Below, one piece after another: positions 23,005 through 34,510 of a DNA stretch of 64,000 nt. Positions within the stretch are counted from its first letter, which is position 1. Every line of letters starts with the position of its first letter. The DNA comes from Galaxea fascicularis. Its lineage: Eukaryota; Cnidaria; Anthozoa; Scleractinia; Euphylliidae. Both the position numbers and the translations under genes were made by a program. Location: assembly GCA_948470475.1 (NCBI GenBank), contig OX419337.1:1610641-1674640 (forward strand). Direction: 5' to 3'. Under the pieces are notes generated by a model, which saw only the letters and a program-made list of their open reading frames with translations, had not been told where the DNA came from and searched no databases.

Positions 23005-24118
23005 ATGTTGTCCCGAATTTTCGGTATCAGTGAGCCATTCCATCATGAATCCGCGGGAAAAGCACAAGGAAATACGTCGTCTTTGCTGTTTAATTCAAAG
23101 AAACTGTCTGGGGTTGATAAATGTATGTTATGTGGTCCACCATCAAGTGGGAAAACGTCTCTTCTCTTTGAACTCGCGCTTAGCTATGGAGACGAAGAAA
23201 AATATGTGTTGTATATCTGCCCTAAGAAGTTATCTAAGCTTCCTTTACTTGCTCATGGAAGAAATCAGCCTGCAAGTACCACTCTGAACTATATTCAGAT
23301 GGTTTATTTGGAGACAAGGGAAGAATATCTGAATTACATGGCATCCATTCATTTCTCGACATCTCGACTGTTTACTGCAGTCATTGTGGATGACATTAAT
23401 GCATACTTTCCCGCTACAATCAAGAACGAGGATTTGTCATTGGTTGCAAAGGTTTTTGCTTTGACGGTGGATGCTTTCCTCTTTCAAAGTTCAAAACAAA
23501 AGTAAGTAGCTCACTCAAGTGGCTCACCAAGGGGCATTACATCATCATTATCATCATCATCGTCATCGTCATCATCATTATCATCATCATCATCATACCA
23601 TAATCATCATCATCATCATCACAAAATGATAAAAAGTTGAGAAAAATTCAGAGAATATATAAAAAACTTTTTTCATGAAAAGTGTTCATCTTGGGTACTG
23701 AATTTCAAATTTTCGGATGATATCCTCCATGTTTTGCACAAAATGATCAAAGATGGCTACATGCAACCAATCAGGTCATCTATTATGTGATCAGTTTTGC
23801 TTTATTCGTTGATATAGGTTTGTCTTTCCTTACAGCAATCAACTCACAGAAGATCAATCTGGAATGCTTGTGTTGTCACTCACACTTCCAAGTGGCACCA
23901 ACTCTGTTTCAAGACAAACATTTTATGAGCGGTGGGTGCAGTGTTTTCTCCTGATCCAACAGAAGGAAGTAGGACTATATGAGCTGTCAGTGTTGCCATC
24001 TAACTCCAGAGATAACTCTTCAATGTCAAATGTCATCTACAGGGTAACAGATCAGACCTTTGTAGTTCAGGAGATTCAATATTCCTCACAATCTGACAGT
24101 GGATCCCCAATTCAGTGA
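23005..24118 (+). CDS. SWSAP1: SWSAP1-like ATPase (RAD51-paralogue-related)
   Basis: Two exons, 23005-23501 and 23836-24118 (donor gtaagt, acceptor ttacag), encode 259 aa. Walker A GPPSSGKT is at residues 44-51 with following SLLFELALSYG. ICPKKLSKLP comes next, and Walker B FTAVIVDD is at 123-130. The order and spacing fit SWSAP1, a RecA-fold ATPase that pairs with the SWIM-domain protein ZSWIM7 (SWS1) in the Shu-type complex promoting RAD51 filaments in homologous recombination. Human SWSAP1 is a little shorter. The C-terminal half is poorly conserved, as in the family, and ends in a Ser-rich tail. ATG 23005 gives MLSRIFGISE; the same frame upstream has no ATG. It is head-to-head with RPN2. 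A poly(A) signal AATAAA lies at 24446-24451. The family call rests mainly on the Walker motifs and size; a more general RAD51-like ATPase remains possible. Confidence 0.78.
23540..23622 (+). repeat. (ATC)n microsatellite in the SWSAP1-like intron
   Basis: About 80 bases of imperfect atc/tcatca repeats with a few gtc and accataat interruptions. It lies 40 bases after the donor site. Confidence 0.9.
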
Positions 24119-27008
24119 GATGTGTTAAGAGGTATGTGACAGTTCTTTATGTGAGTTCATTCATGAGGTAGTAAGTCAGAAGCTATTTACAAGTGGGATG
24201 ACCAAGGAAGAGGTTATTTCTTTCTTTTTTCAGGGGTTGGAGGCAGTATGATGGGGGGTTGCTTTAATGACTGAGCTGCTGGGGTAAAGATTATAATAGG
24301 TAGTATTAATTTCCAAAATAGAAGTTGTCCTTCTAAGGGGCCATAGGAGAGAATCTTGGGAGATTTCAACAGAAAGAAGAAAGAATTACACTTTTGGGGT
24401 AACTCTTGACATGCTGTAGTGAGTTAGTGTTCACAGTCACCAAGAAATAAAACTTCTCCATTGCCTGAAAAATCAATTATTGAGAGGCTTGATGCGAAAG
24501 GGCATAAGCGACGATTTGGCCTAATATCTCAAATTCCCAAAATTTGCTCTTCTTTGGCCAACAGAATGGTAATCATGTCAGAAACTTTGGTCTGAATTTT
24601 TCCATTTTGAAGCCCTGAATTTGGAAAATAAACATATGACTTTTGCTGAAACCAAACAAAGGATGAAAGGAAATCATCCATGAATCAGATCTATTTGTTT
24701 CTGTTAATTTCTTGAGTTTCCAAACAAGTTGTACACTAATATTATCAAAGTCAAGCCTAAAACCCACAATATATACTATGGATGTGCATTTCTGACAGGA
24801 TAACCTACCAAAGAAGAACAGATTTCAAGAACTTGAGATTTTAGGCCAATTCATCACTTATGCCCTTTGTGCACTGATTGACGCACTGAACCCTTCAGTT
24901 ATCAATTATTTAAATAGTTATTCAGTTGCAAATGTGTGAAACTACCAACAAAGTACAACTAAGTAGTACAGTTTCTACTACTTTATTTAATCGAATATTA
25001 AAAAGACAATTTGCATAACCCGCCTACAGCATTAGCTAATACTACAATCGTACAAGGATTCAACAACGCCAGCATCGCAAATTTCATTTCTTATTTGCAG
25101 ATGAGGGAAGTGTAAGTAGCAGTCGAATTTATTTACCCACATGTGGAATTCTTAACGCCTTACAGTGCCCGACCTTAGCGGTAGTCCACTCGCCCAGGAC
25201 TAGTAGAAATTTGGTCTGGGCCAGTAAAATTTGAGAGGCACTTGCTACTGTATTGGAAGAGGTTTTAGAGGGAAATTCAACCAATCTTTAGTTTAGATAG
25301 CCAGGGGTTTCGTTTGAGGCCGGACGCCGGACATAACGTCCGGTTGTTTGACATGAAAACTCCTGTAGTAACGTCCGATGGTTCACACGAAATAATAACT
25401 TTTTAAGTCTGACGTCCGCTTGTTTAATTTATGAATCTGGTAGTTAAAAATAATACCGAAAAGCCTGGTTAACCCCCAGAAAAGAAATGAAAACATTTTC
25501 TCGATAGAAGCTTGATAATATTGGTCTTGAGAGGCAATCTATGCTTGGCTACCAATTGACAACATTTGGGTAGCATATCTTAGACTGCGTTTTGTGCAAA
25601 TTTGAAAATACTGTTTAAATATGAAGTCGATAAAGTCTTTTTGAAATCCAGTAGCATAAACATCTACCGATACCAGAGTACAACCGGCGTTTTAAATCAG
25701 GCTCTACAAGACAAATCACCGTCAAATGCAATTTTGGCTTGATAGAAATTAACAAAGCGCGTTTAGAGCTCAGCAGTGCCAGTGAGAAGGTTTGGGGATG
25801 TTTTAAAACTCAGTGTGTTCAACAGCTGTTTGTGTCGGATAGAGTAAATTATGGATAAATGGTGACATGAATGAAAACCAAGAGCCACAGTATTCTTGAT
25901 GAAAACTTCAAGCGTGTAGGAATCCCATTAAATTTTACTAATTTTTTTACCAAGTGAAGATCGTTGCATTGAACGTTCAATTTCCATTAGATGTCACTTT
26001 CATTGTTGCTGTTGTTGTTTATTCTTTTAGACTACACTGGCCCATGGATTAGTCTTCAAAAGCTGAGGTCGAGCAGCAAAGTCACTGTTACGTTGAACGG
26101 CTTGCTGATCAAAATCAATTTCAGATAAAATTATAACTAACAATCCCACTGCTGATTTAACTTTGCCGGGGTCAAATACCACCCAACACAGTGCAGCCGG
26201 GCACGTTTTCCTAAAGACCGTGCAATTGCCCTTCTTCTGAACAAAAGTCTCCTGCTAAAACCCAGTTACGCCGTTCTACGGCGTTACGTTTTTGTACTTG
26301 GTGAGAATTTTGTGTGTTGTTCTCGCAAAAGAATAGATCCCACAAGAGATTATTATTAAATAAATGAATCATTCACCGAAGTGGTTTTCAGGGAGGTCCT
26401 GCATCCGGATCGAATTGGAATTTGGAAATGTTGGTTTTTGAGGAGAGGGGAAAACCGGAGTATCCGGAGAAAAACCTCTTGGATCAGGGTTGAGAACTAA
26501 CAAACTCATCCCACAGAGATTATTATTACTCTCGCGAAGATACGTTGATCAAATAATTATCCTGACTTTTCATTGACCCTTCATTGAGTTCCAAAGTTTT
26601 GTTTTCCGTAAAATTCATTATTTAATTAGTTTTTCGTTGGCAACGAATTACCAGTTTCAATATCGCCATTGTGCGAAACAGTTTAAAAAATTGAAGTGAT
26701 CCCCAAAAGTCCGACCAGAATGTTGTGCCCCGAATTTCAGTTTGTGTACAATTTTACACAAGCCGTGCGTGGTCATTAGTGTTTCTTGAAGTAATTCGTA
26801 TTAGAATTTGGACGTAATAAAAGGCGATAGGCTCGCGCTATGCTTAATTGCATAAACATAATTTGGTATTGCTTCATTTATTTAATACTTCTACAGGTGG
26901 TGTGTTGTGAATAATTGGATTGGTAAGGCATATAACTAATTCAGATTCGCCTTCGTCTCGGCTAAAACTACTTGAAATTCAAATTGATATGCGCATTTTC
27001 ATTCACAG
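24119..27008. other. intergenic region between the SWSAP1-like gene and the first coiled-coil gene
   Basis: No gene is recognised. After the poly(A) signal near 24446 the sequence is AT-rich. Features seen are a cgtccg-word cluster at 25320-25430 and a block at 26400-26520 (ggaaatgttggtttttgagg, ggagaggggaaaaccggag) that looks like a dispersed coral repeat. Both are low-confidence impressions. Confidence 0.45.
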
Positions 27009-27149
27009 GTCGTTTTACATTTAATCACAAACTGGTGCGCTTGGAGAAGAGAATGAAAGCGTTGGATTTAAGCCAAGGAAGGGAAAGCGTCGAGGCGTGT
27101 TCTTTATTCTACACTCTGCTGTTAAAAGAGATTAAAAGAGTTCAGAAAC

Positions 27150-28646
27150 ATGACTCAGATTACAATACAGTTGTCTTCCCCACCGGCTGGGATCAAGAGC
27201 GTCCGGGAAATCATCAGGATTAAGACTCCAGAAAAAATGTTCTCACTTGGTGACGAGGGTTTAGATGAAAATTTGAACATGACCGAGCCCTCCTTTGAAG
27301 ACAAAAGGGTACAGGTGGTTGATACCAGCTCTCAAGATTTACCCACGCTGGACGCGTTTCATTCAAGTGTCGAGGAACAGTATGTTTACACGACCGGTGA
27401 CACTGGAAGAGAAGATTTTGAGCACTTGAGTTCTCATGTTAACAAAGAAACTGGGAACGACAGGGACAGCACAGGATTTGGAAACGAAGGAGGTGAAATG
27501 GTTGTACGACCAAGCGAACCAAGCTTGAATTTTCAGGTGAATTCATATTTACAAAGACAGTGCGAGAGTTGTGGGAGACCAGAAGACAAGGACGAGTTTG
27601 AATCAGAGCTTTACATTACTCGTAAAGATTTAGCTACGGTGCAGAGCCAGTTAGAAACCTTCAAATCTAGACTGGAAGAGGAACTTGTCGAGAGGTTTAA
27701 ATTAGAGCAAGAGTTGAAATCGGAGGCGGAATCACACGAAATTGAGATGAAGGTTTTGACAGAGAAAATTGAGAGTTTGACTGAGAATGAAAGTGAGAAG
27801 GCCAAGCGAGTCGAAGAATTGGAAAATACGACTCTGATTTACAAAGAGGAATACGAGAAGTGTTTGGGAGATGTTGAGGAGTTGAAAAAATGTCTTTGTA
27901 AATACCAGAATGAGGTTTGTAAGCTGAGAGCTGAAGCAAACATGGCAAATGATCAAGCGGTCGAAGCGATTAATGAAATGGAAATATTGACAAAGAAAAC
28001 CGAGAAAAGCGAACACGAGAAGGACAAGATAAGAAAGGAGTTGACATCTGAGATGGAGGGATATTGGAAAGAGGTTCGTGAACTTAGAGCGGCGCTAGAA
28101 AACTGGGAAAAACTAGATGCCGAAAAAACGAATCGAATTCTAACGTTAGAAAACGAAGTTTCGTCATATAAGGACCTGGTTAATAAACTTAGAGAGGAAC
28201 TCACAGAGTATAGCGACAAAACAAACGAGAGTCAGTCGAAGGTGAACCAGAATAAAAGCGAGCATCTGTTGGTGCTTTATCAAGAGCTACACGAGATTTT
28301 CAGAGAACACCTTAACAGTCAGGGAAAATTTTCTGAATTATCGTTCGTTCTTACTGCCACTCAGAAGGAGCTGGAAGAAGCGAGAAATCGAGGCCAAATG
28401 CAGAATCTCGCGCTTCAAGAATTTAAGCAAAAATATAACGATTTACACGACAATATGGTGGCATTGAGTGAAGAAAATCGACATTTGAGAAACAGTTTGG
28501 AGAAAAAATACGCCGACTTCAGAGATATTCGCAGAAAGTTTCTGGTTTCAGAAACTGAAGTCTCCTGGCTTAAGGAAGCGTTGAATATTGTTGATAATGC
28601 GAGAAAAAAGTCCGTCTGTAGTGAAGTAATGGAAGCGATGAGTTAA
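27150..28646 (+). CDS. single-exon coiled-coil protein, 498 aa
   Basis: An uninterrupted frame runs from ATG 27150 (first Met after an in-frame stop at 27123) to TAA. Residues 1-150 are acidic and probably disordered, with a CxxC (CESC) near 138. From about 150 to 470 the protein is an almost continuous heptad coiled coil rich in E, K and L (for example LETFKSRLEEELVERFKLEQ and VRELRAALENWEKLDAEK). I recognise no named family. It is the first of three coiled-coil genes on this strand in 37 kb. A splice acceptor (ttcattcacag) ends at 27008, so the 5' leader is probably spliced, and a 56-codon upstream frame (ATG 27053) overlaps the start. The poly(A) signal AATAAA is at 28887-28892. Most likely a structural or scaffold protein; function unknown. 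Confidence 0.85.
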   Translation: MTQITIQLSSPPAGIKSVREIIRIKTPEKMFSLGDEGLDENLNMTEPSFEDKRVQVVDTSSQDLPTLDAFHSSVEEQYVYTTGDTGREDFEHLSSHVNKETGNDRDSTGFGNEGGEMVVRPSEPSLNFQVNSYLQRQCESCGRPEDKDEFESELYITRKDLATVQSQLETFKSRLEEELVERFKLEQELKSEAESHEIEMKVLTEKIESLTENESEKAKRVEELENTTLIYKEEYEKCLGDVEELKKCLCKYQNEVCKLRAEANMANDQAVEAINEMEILTKKTEKSEHEKDKIRKELTSEMEGYWKEVRELRAALENWEKLDAEKTNRILTLENEVSSYKDLVNKLREELTEYSDKTNESQSKVNQNKSEHLLVLYQELHEIFREHLNSQGKFSELSFVLTATQKELEEARNRGQMQNLALQEFKQKYNDLHDNMVALSEENRHLRNSLEKKYADFRDIRRKFLVSETEVSWLKEALNIVDNARKKSVCSEVMEAMS

Positions 28647-28886
28647 CTCGAGTTAACTCGTGCAGACTGCGTTGTTTGGCCTTCTTGTTGCAGGAATGTT
28701 GAACAGTTCTTAGTGTTTCTGCTAAATATTGGTACACACGTTTGTCAAAAAAATTCTCGTGGTATTTTAAATATTCGTGAGTTGTACAAGTACGCTACTC
28801 TCTTTCATAATTAATGTGGAAAAGCATTTAGACATTTTGTCCTTTCATATTGTGGGAACTCATGTATCGAAGTATCGATCTTAAAG

Positions 28887-28892
28887 AATAAA
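28887..28892 (+). terminator. poly(A) signal of the 498-aa coiled-coil gene
   Basis: AATAAA, 241 bases after the stop, followed by T-rich and GT-rich sequence (ttgttgctttgagtgagt). Confidence 0.6.
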
Positions 28893-31060
28893 CTTTTTTC
28901 TCTAATTTTCAAACGTTGTTGCTTTGAGTGAGTCCTTCAGGCTTTCACTGATTCAAATTCACCTTTTAAGACCGAAGTTTAAGTATGTCCATTGCTTACT
29001 TATTTATCTTTAACATCATTCGCGGTTATCCGTCCTGTCATGTAGTATCCAATGAAATCTCTTTTCAGTAGTTTGCTTCAATAATTATCCAACTCCAATT
29101 TGTATCCTGGAATAAATTATAACCCATCTTGCAACAAAGCCGTGAAGTTAAATCATCGCCTTGTTTGCCGTTGCCAATATTAAATCTAACATAAGTTATC
29201 ACGAGCCATCCCGCGACCAAGCTGTGAAGTTAACCGACAAGACCATTGACATCCCAACCGGTACTTCGCAATCGCGTGCCCAATGGACACTCATTCACTC
29301 ACCTGCTCTTTCACTCACTCACCCACGCACGCACGCACGCACGCGCCCACACACTCTTACAGCGCGATTACATAAATGCGTTCCTGTGTGAAAGGCAGTA
29401 GCCACTAAAAACCGGTTTGCACTTCAAAAAAAATTTGGAGAATTCGACAGTCACCAGAATGGGTGGTGAGCTTGCAAGTAGCTGTCTCTGATTAGCTTGC
29501 AAATGTCAAGGAGAAACAGTTAAAACGCTGCCTCTTTTAGTTAAACCTTCCTTTGATCGCTAATTATGAGAATTAGAGGGACAATTCGGCACGAGACAGA
29601 TCCAAAATATTTTCTAAGCTAGCCGAATGGGTTAGTACTGATTGCATGGCAACTTCTTTGGTCAGCTGGCGGCGTCGTTTCTTCACCGACGCATGTTTCA
29701 CGCATGTTGTAACTATCTCCTGTAATACAGGTGTTCATTGGCGTTGTTATGGTGACAGTCACACAAGACAAGTGATCTGAGCTCTACTTCGGTACCAGTG
29801 GTGAAAAATTGTCGGTTTGTTTTAAGTTACAAGCTGCGCAACAGCTCGCCTGTTAGTTTAAAACCCTATTTATTCAAATGAAGTAGAAATTTTTATTTTG
29901 ATTCATGCGTTAGAGACTCGAGATGACAACAGAACAGTCGAGCCGCGTGATCGCCGCAGGAGACGACATTTGCCTACAGTTACTTCAGGTAAATATTCGG
30001 AAAAATATAAACTTTGCAAGGGGAAATTCCTCTCCTTTATTCAGTTGCAATTCTTTGTTCGAGTAATACTTTCTGCTTGAATATGTAACACTGGCTGTCG
30101 TGCCTACTGGGTTAATTATTTTTCACATTTTATTGAAGATGATTTTAACTCCTTTGGCTTTTTGTATGAGCAAGTAAAGATTTTCTTTAGCCATAACATC
30201 AAAATTCAAAATGTCATTGTTGGGTGAAAATGGCACCCCTTTCATTTTGTTTCCTTCTTATTTGAGTATTTGCAACTTAGATTTCAGATGTATGGGTAAT
30301 TGCGAATAGAAAATGAATGGCGATCATTTTTTCTTGCCTTGTTTAACAACTTGTCTCAGTGAACCAACGGTTAACAGGGAACCCTGGCATGGAAGTCAAT
30401 ATTTGCTTTTCAGTCCCCAGAATAATAACAATTTGGTTTTGTTTCTAGCACCGAAAATTTCATTGTTATGTTATAGTACAGCGACGAAAAGACAACGAGA
30501 AAGTCGCAAACGACAACTTTGTTTTGCAATTTGAAGCGACAAATTTTCATCGTCCACTGTAAAAGCGTTTTTACTGTGAGTTTAATTGTAATATGATCGT
30601 TATCGATTTCTTTTCTGGCAAATCTAAAAGCAAACTCCGTTTAAAAAAGTGTCGCATTCAGGTACGTTGAGCACAACTCAAGTTCAAGATTAGATCCAAA
30701 TCTTTACTCTGTTTTACATGAAGGCCAACTACCTTCCAAAATTAAGTTCCTAGTGCCGTATATTTAGCCGTGCAACGGAATCGGGAGTGTGTCGCCAGTA
30801 ATTTTGTTTTTTTGTTGTGGTGCATATGACTGAGTTACATTCAAAGCGACTGAAACGCGCAAAAAAAATGTCAAATGTTAGAAATCGTTTGGTTTGTGAC
30901 TTGTACCCCTTAAGGCAATAATTTGTAGTTACTGTTTCACTATTCATGATCGTTTGTCGCTTTGGCTTTGGGGCTACGCTGAGTGATCTTTGACGGAATG
31001 AATTTTTACAAAACGTAGGGTACGTTATACCTCTTACTAACCGAGTTCGAGGTCCGTACT
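28893..31060. other. intergenic, no gene seen
   Basis: Contains a (CGCA)n simple repeat at about 29321-29345 and otherwise unremarkable AT-rich DNA with short unrelated open frames. Confidence 0.5.
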
Positions 31061-31160
31061 GTAAGCTACGGGTCCTCTTTTTTTTTTTCCGTTGATTTAT
31101 GGCCCGCGCGCTTCGCAAGAAAAGCGGGCCGTACAGTAGAGTACGACCCGCAAAATTTAC
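31040..31160. repeat. small inverted-repeat element (CCCGCGCGCTT)
   Basis: The block gtccgtactgtaagctacgg...ggcccgcgcgcttcgcaaga...gcgggccgtacagtagagta contains nested short inverted repeats (ggcccgc/gcgggcc, gtccgtactgta/tacagt). Boundaries are uncertain. Confidence 0.4.
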
Positions 31161-31203
31161 CAATCACCGAGCGCGCGTACCGTGTAACTGAGAGATAGGA
31201 TAA

Positions 31204-31622
31204 GGGACCGTTCATTTTTTAAGGGATAGGGGGGGCTGGTGGGATTTTGGGGGGGGGCACGCGAAAAAATATGGCTTTAAAGGGGGGGCTGCCCCAAAAA
31301 AAAGAAGAAAAGGGGGGGGTCAGGCGAAATTCTGAGATAAAAAAAAGTGGAATGAAGTTTTCACAGATTGATAAGAAATTCTGCTTTATTCACGAAATAT
31401 GAACATGAGCAGATGAGGAAGACAGCGATGAGCGGCCAGTTGCAACACGCTCAGGACGAGCCATAACAAGGAGATCGAAAATTGACTTTTCATTCTTTTG
31501 AGATGATATGAGATTTGTCAAAGAAACAGCTTTTGATACATTTGTAAAAATTTATTTACTTCATAGCAAGCACATATCAAATCCCACCAGCCCCCCCTAT
31601 CCCTTAAAAAATGAACGGTCCC
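31204..31622. mobile_element. MITE with 3-bp TAA duplication (PIF/Harbinger-like)
   Basis: Terminal inverted repeats of about 44 bases (GGGACCGTTCATTTTTTAAG..., mirrored at the right end) are flanked by TAA at 31201-31203 and 31623-31625. The 3-bp TWA duplication points to the PIF/Harbinger superfamily. A diverged relative is at 10394-10720. No transposase is present. Confidence 0.85.
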
Positions 31623-31729
31623 TAAATGGTTATATTTCTAAATATACACCTGTAGGCCTCAGAGTCTTTTTATAAAAAAAAGTTAAGAAAACTGAATAGC
31701 TCTCCCGTTATTTGACTCGGTAACCTGAA

Positions 31730-31960
31730 GGCCTCGCTGGGATGGATCCAGGTTTTTAGAAAAGGGGGCTCGACGAAAGATGCCGCCAAAGGCGGCGCCC
31801 CTGTAGGGGGTCCGGGGGCATCTTCCCCCAGAACATTTTGGAATTTGTTGTCCTCGGAAACGTGATTTCCGACATTCTGAGGCAAAGTCAGCGAGGTTGC
31901 TAAGCACGAGAGAAGCGTAAGAGTCGCTCGAGGCGATAGCCTACTGATCCACGAGGTTAG
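31730..31960. repeat. dispersed repeat fragment (ggggtccgggggcatcttcc)
   Basis: The block gggggctcgacgaaagatgc, gccgccaaaggcggcgcccc, gggggtccgggggcatcttc is a composition outlier. It resembles an interspersed element common in marine invertebrates. The open frames here are not convincing genes. Confidence 0.4.
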
Positions 31961-32558
31961 CGTTGCGTGACACTGTGTTTGCCGATAAATGTCTAATATC
32001 ATTTGCTGGCTGGGAAATAATGACCCAAAGTCGGCTGGCTGGGTATTTTCCTCACTATCTAGTTCGGAGTTGGAATTTTGCTTATGACCATCCTGGGAGT
32101 GCGGAACATCTCTTTTTTTTCCCCAGCAACATTAAAAAACGCAAAAAAAAAAGAAAAGAGAAATGCTTTATCAGCGCTTTGTTTTACTGTTCTTGCTTAT
32201 TGTTCTGCATGTTGCAAATAATTTTCGTTGCATTTGGGTGCCCTCGTTGGAATACCAACATTGATTATTACCCCTATTAGAATTCTCTTTTTCCCATAGT
32301 GGGTAGTTGCCTATTTGTTATGCCATGTTAACAGATGCCAGTTCAAATTAACTTGTATAAAAGGACTGAGGATGATACAACCACTAGTTTGGGGATAAGC
32401 GAGGTAGATTATAGCTCATCAATCGCAATTGACAGTCCACAAATCTTTGCCAATCTGATGGAACTGCGATTTTATTCTCAGTTGGTTGTTATGTTGTCAT
32501 TTTAGTCTACAGCTTTTTCACCCATCAACTTTGGCGATTCTTATGTGTCGGTGGAAAA

Positions 32559-32737
32559 CAGGGGCGGATCCACGAGGGGTGGATTGGGTGGCTAGCCACC
32601 CCTCTTCCGAGAAACCCACCATAAAAATCTAATACGTGAAAAAAAGGAAATACATGCATGGGTCCCAAAAAATATAGTCTAGTTTGGTGGCCGACTGTAT
32701 CAGCCACCCTCATTAAAAAATCCTGGATCCGCGCCTG
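32559..32737. mobile_element. 179-bp MITE with CAGGGGCGGATCCA ends
   Basis: Left caggggcggatccacg and right cctggatccgcgcctg are inverted repeats, with further inner pairing of gggtggctagccaccc-like words. CAGGGGCGGATCC ends are typical of short non-autonomous DNA transposons. Non-coding. Confidence 0.7.
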
Positions 32738-33124
32738 GGAAAAGCGTCATTTTAAAGTTTGTTTCCAGCTAAAGATAACACAAGATAGTTCTCTCGAGAT
32801 TGAGCGCGTTACTGATTTGGGGCATAAGCTTTAGATCGTGTGGTTCTTGTGTTACGAGGGGTTAACAACAAACTATACACAACAGAGGGTCTGAAAGGGG
32901 TTAACTGACTAGCGACAGGGGGCGAAAAATATTACGGACTACCGACAAAACGAGGAAATAAATACCAACTAGCGACAACTAAATTCTAACCGACAAACCG
33001 ACATGGTCCGGCCGACGTTATAGGGATGTTTGTATTCAGAAAGAAGAGCATTTTAAATTTATTTCTAGCTCAGGAAATGTCCAGACCCTTTGGTGGGTTC
33101 TATTTCACCAGACGTATTGAATTT

Positions 33125-34510
33125 AGTCAGTCATAGAATTTCCTATCTTCAAATTTCCCCCTTTTCGGGAAGCAGCAGAGGTCGTGAAACAACTAGAAAA
33201 TGACTTTGTGAAAGACCAAACCCACCTCGAATTCAGGTCTTCTACACACTTACTAAAATTCAGAAACCGACACCAGTCGAGGGACCAATATAATATCAGG
33301 ATGTGATGGCCCAACAGACTTCTTCAGCATTCACGACTTACTTCATTAACTTCATAGAGAGAACGAAAGTCCCAAAGAGAATTTTTCTTGTTTCAATAGG
33401 CGTAACGAACTTGTATACAAAAATATCACATGAGAGGAGGGAATCCGGCAGTATGCAGAACATACGACACATTCTATGAAAAGAAACCTCCTATCCCTAC
33501 GCCACTACTTATAGCCGGCGACACACTAGGCGATTCAGTATACACCTATCGCGGCGATTTTGATCGTTGTTGATTGATGCGCGCACACTTGACGATTTTC
33601 TACGCCGATCGCGGCCGTTTGCCACTCCAACTTTGTTCCCAGCCTCCAAGCAGCGTCGCTGTCCGCCATTTTGAAGAGTCATGTGATAAATGTCGCCCAA
33701 CCTGATTGATTAACTTCTCTGGCGATTAGAAGCGACGAGCGTACAAAATCGCGGGATCAGGCACACAAGCCGAATGTCGGCAAATTTAATCAATCGCCGA
33801 TATCTGGCTTACCAGATACCGGCGATTTTATACGCTAATCGCCGCGATCGGCGAAAATAGCAGTCGCTGCACCGGGCACACTAGGCGATCGCGCGATCGG
33901 CGTATAAAATCGCCTAATGTGTCACGCCCTGATGAAGAAGCGCTCGAGTTAATTTTTACAAGAAAATTAATTCTGGAATGACTTTCTTAGACACCATCAT
34001 ATACAAAGGCGTTAGATTCGAAACAAAATCAGTTCTTGATGTGCGAGCCCACTTCGATTCCGCAAGCTTACTAAGACATTTCAATTTACACATTTTTCGT
34101 CCTGTCACCCACCCGGTGTCAAAAGGGGATTCGTGAAAGGAGAAGCTGTACCATTTCTGAGGACAGACTCCTCTGAAACATTATTTGAAGAGAAGATTAA
34201 AAAAAAAACTTTAAAACGCACCTTGCAGAAAGAAGTTACCCTAAAAAGTTTTTCGAAAGAAACATGTCAGAATTACAGTTTCAAGAAAGATCGCAAGCCC
34301 TCCAACAAAAGCAGAAAGAAAATAAACGAATCTTGTCGTTTGTATCACAATATCCATCAGTGCCAAACTTAAAGGAAATCTTTATGTGTAAATGGCATTT
34401 TATAGAGAAACAACCAAAGCTCAGGGAGATTTTTAAGGAACCGCCACTTATATCATACAAGAGAGGGCGCCCCTCAAAAACACACCCGTTAGAGCAAAAC
34501 TATAACTGAA
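33125..34510 (+). mobile_element. decayed Penelope-like retroelement (RT part)
   Basis: On + in shifting frames: FYTLTKIQKPTPV near 33239, then FINFIERTKVPKR, LYTKI, and AVCRTYDTFYEKKPPIPTPL up to 33511. After an inserted MITE it continues with FLDTIIYKGVRFETKSVLDV near 33980, THPVSKG, then LQFQERSQALQQKQKENKRI and FKEPPLISYKRGRPSKTH to about 34510. This order matches the reverse transcriptase and following linker of Penelope-like elements. Frameshifts and stops show it is inactive. The endonuclease end is missing. Confidence 0.75.
33513..33929 (+). mobile_element. MITE nested in the Penelope-like element (ACACTAGGCGAT family)
   Basis: Ends gccggcgacacactaggcga and cgcctaatgtgtcacgcc are inverted repeats. 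The interior carries repeated gcgattttatacg/cgccgcgatcggcg words and cgccattttgaagagtcatg. It splits the Penelope-like frame between PPIPTPL and the IYKG segment, so it inserted later. A reversed relative lies at 3433-3886. Confidence 0.8.

Noticed and set aside
23540..23622. A CRISPR-like or structured repeat array
   Set aside because: It is a plain ATC microsatellite in an intron. The genome is animal.
31670..32002. A 110-codon minus-strand frame
   Set aside because: It lies in a G-rich dispersed repeat block. No splice or start context, and no known family.
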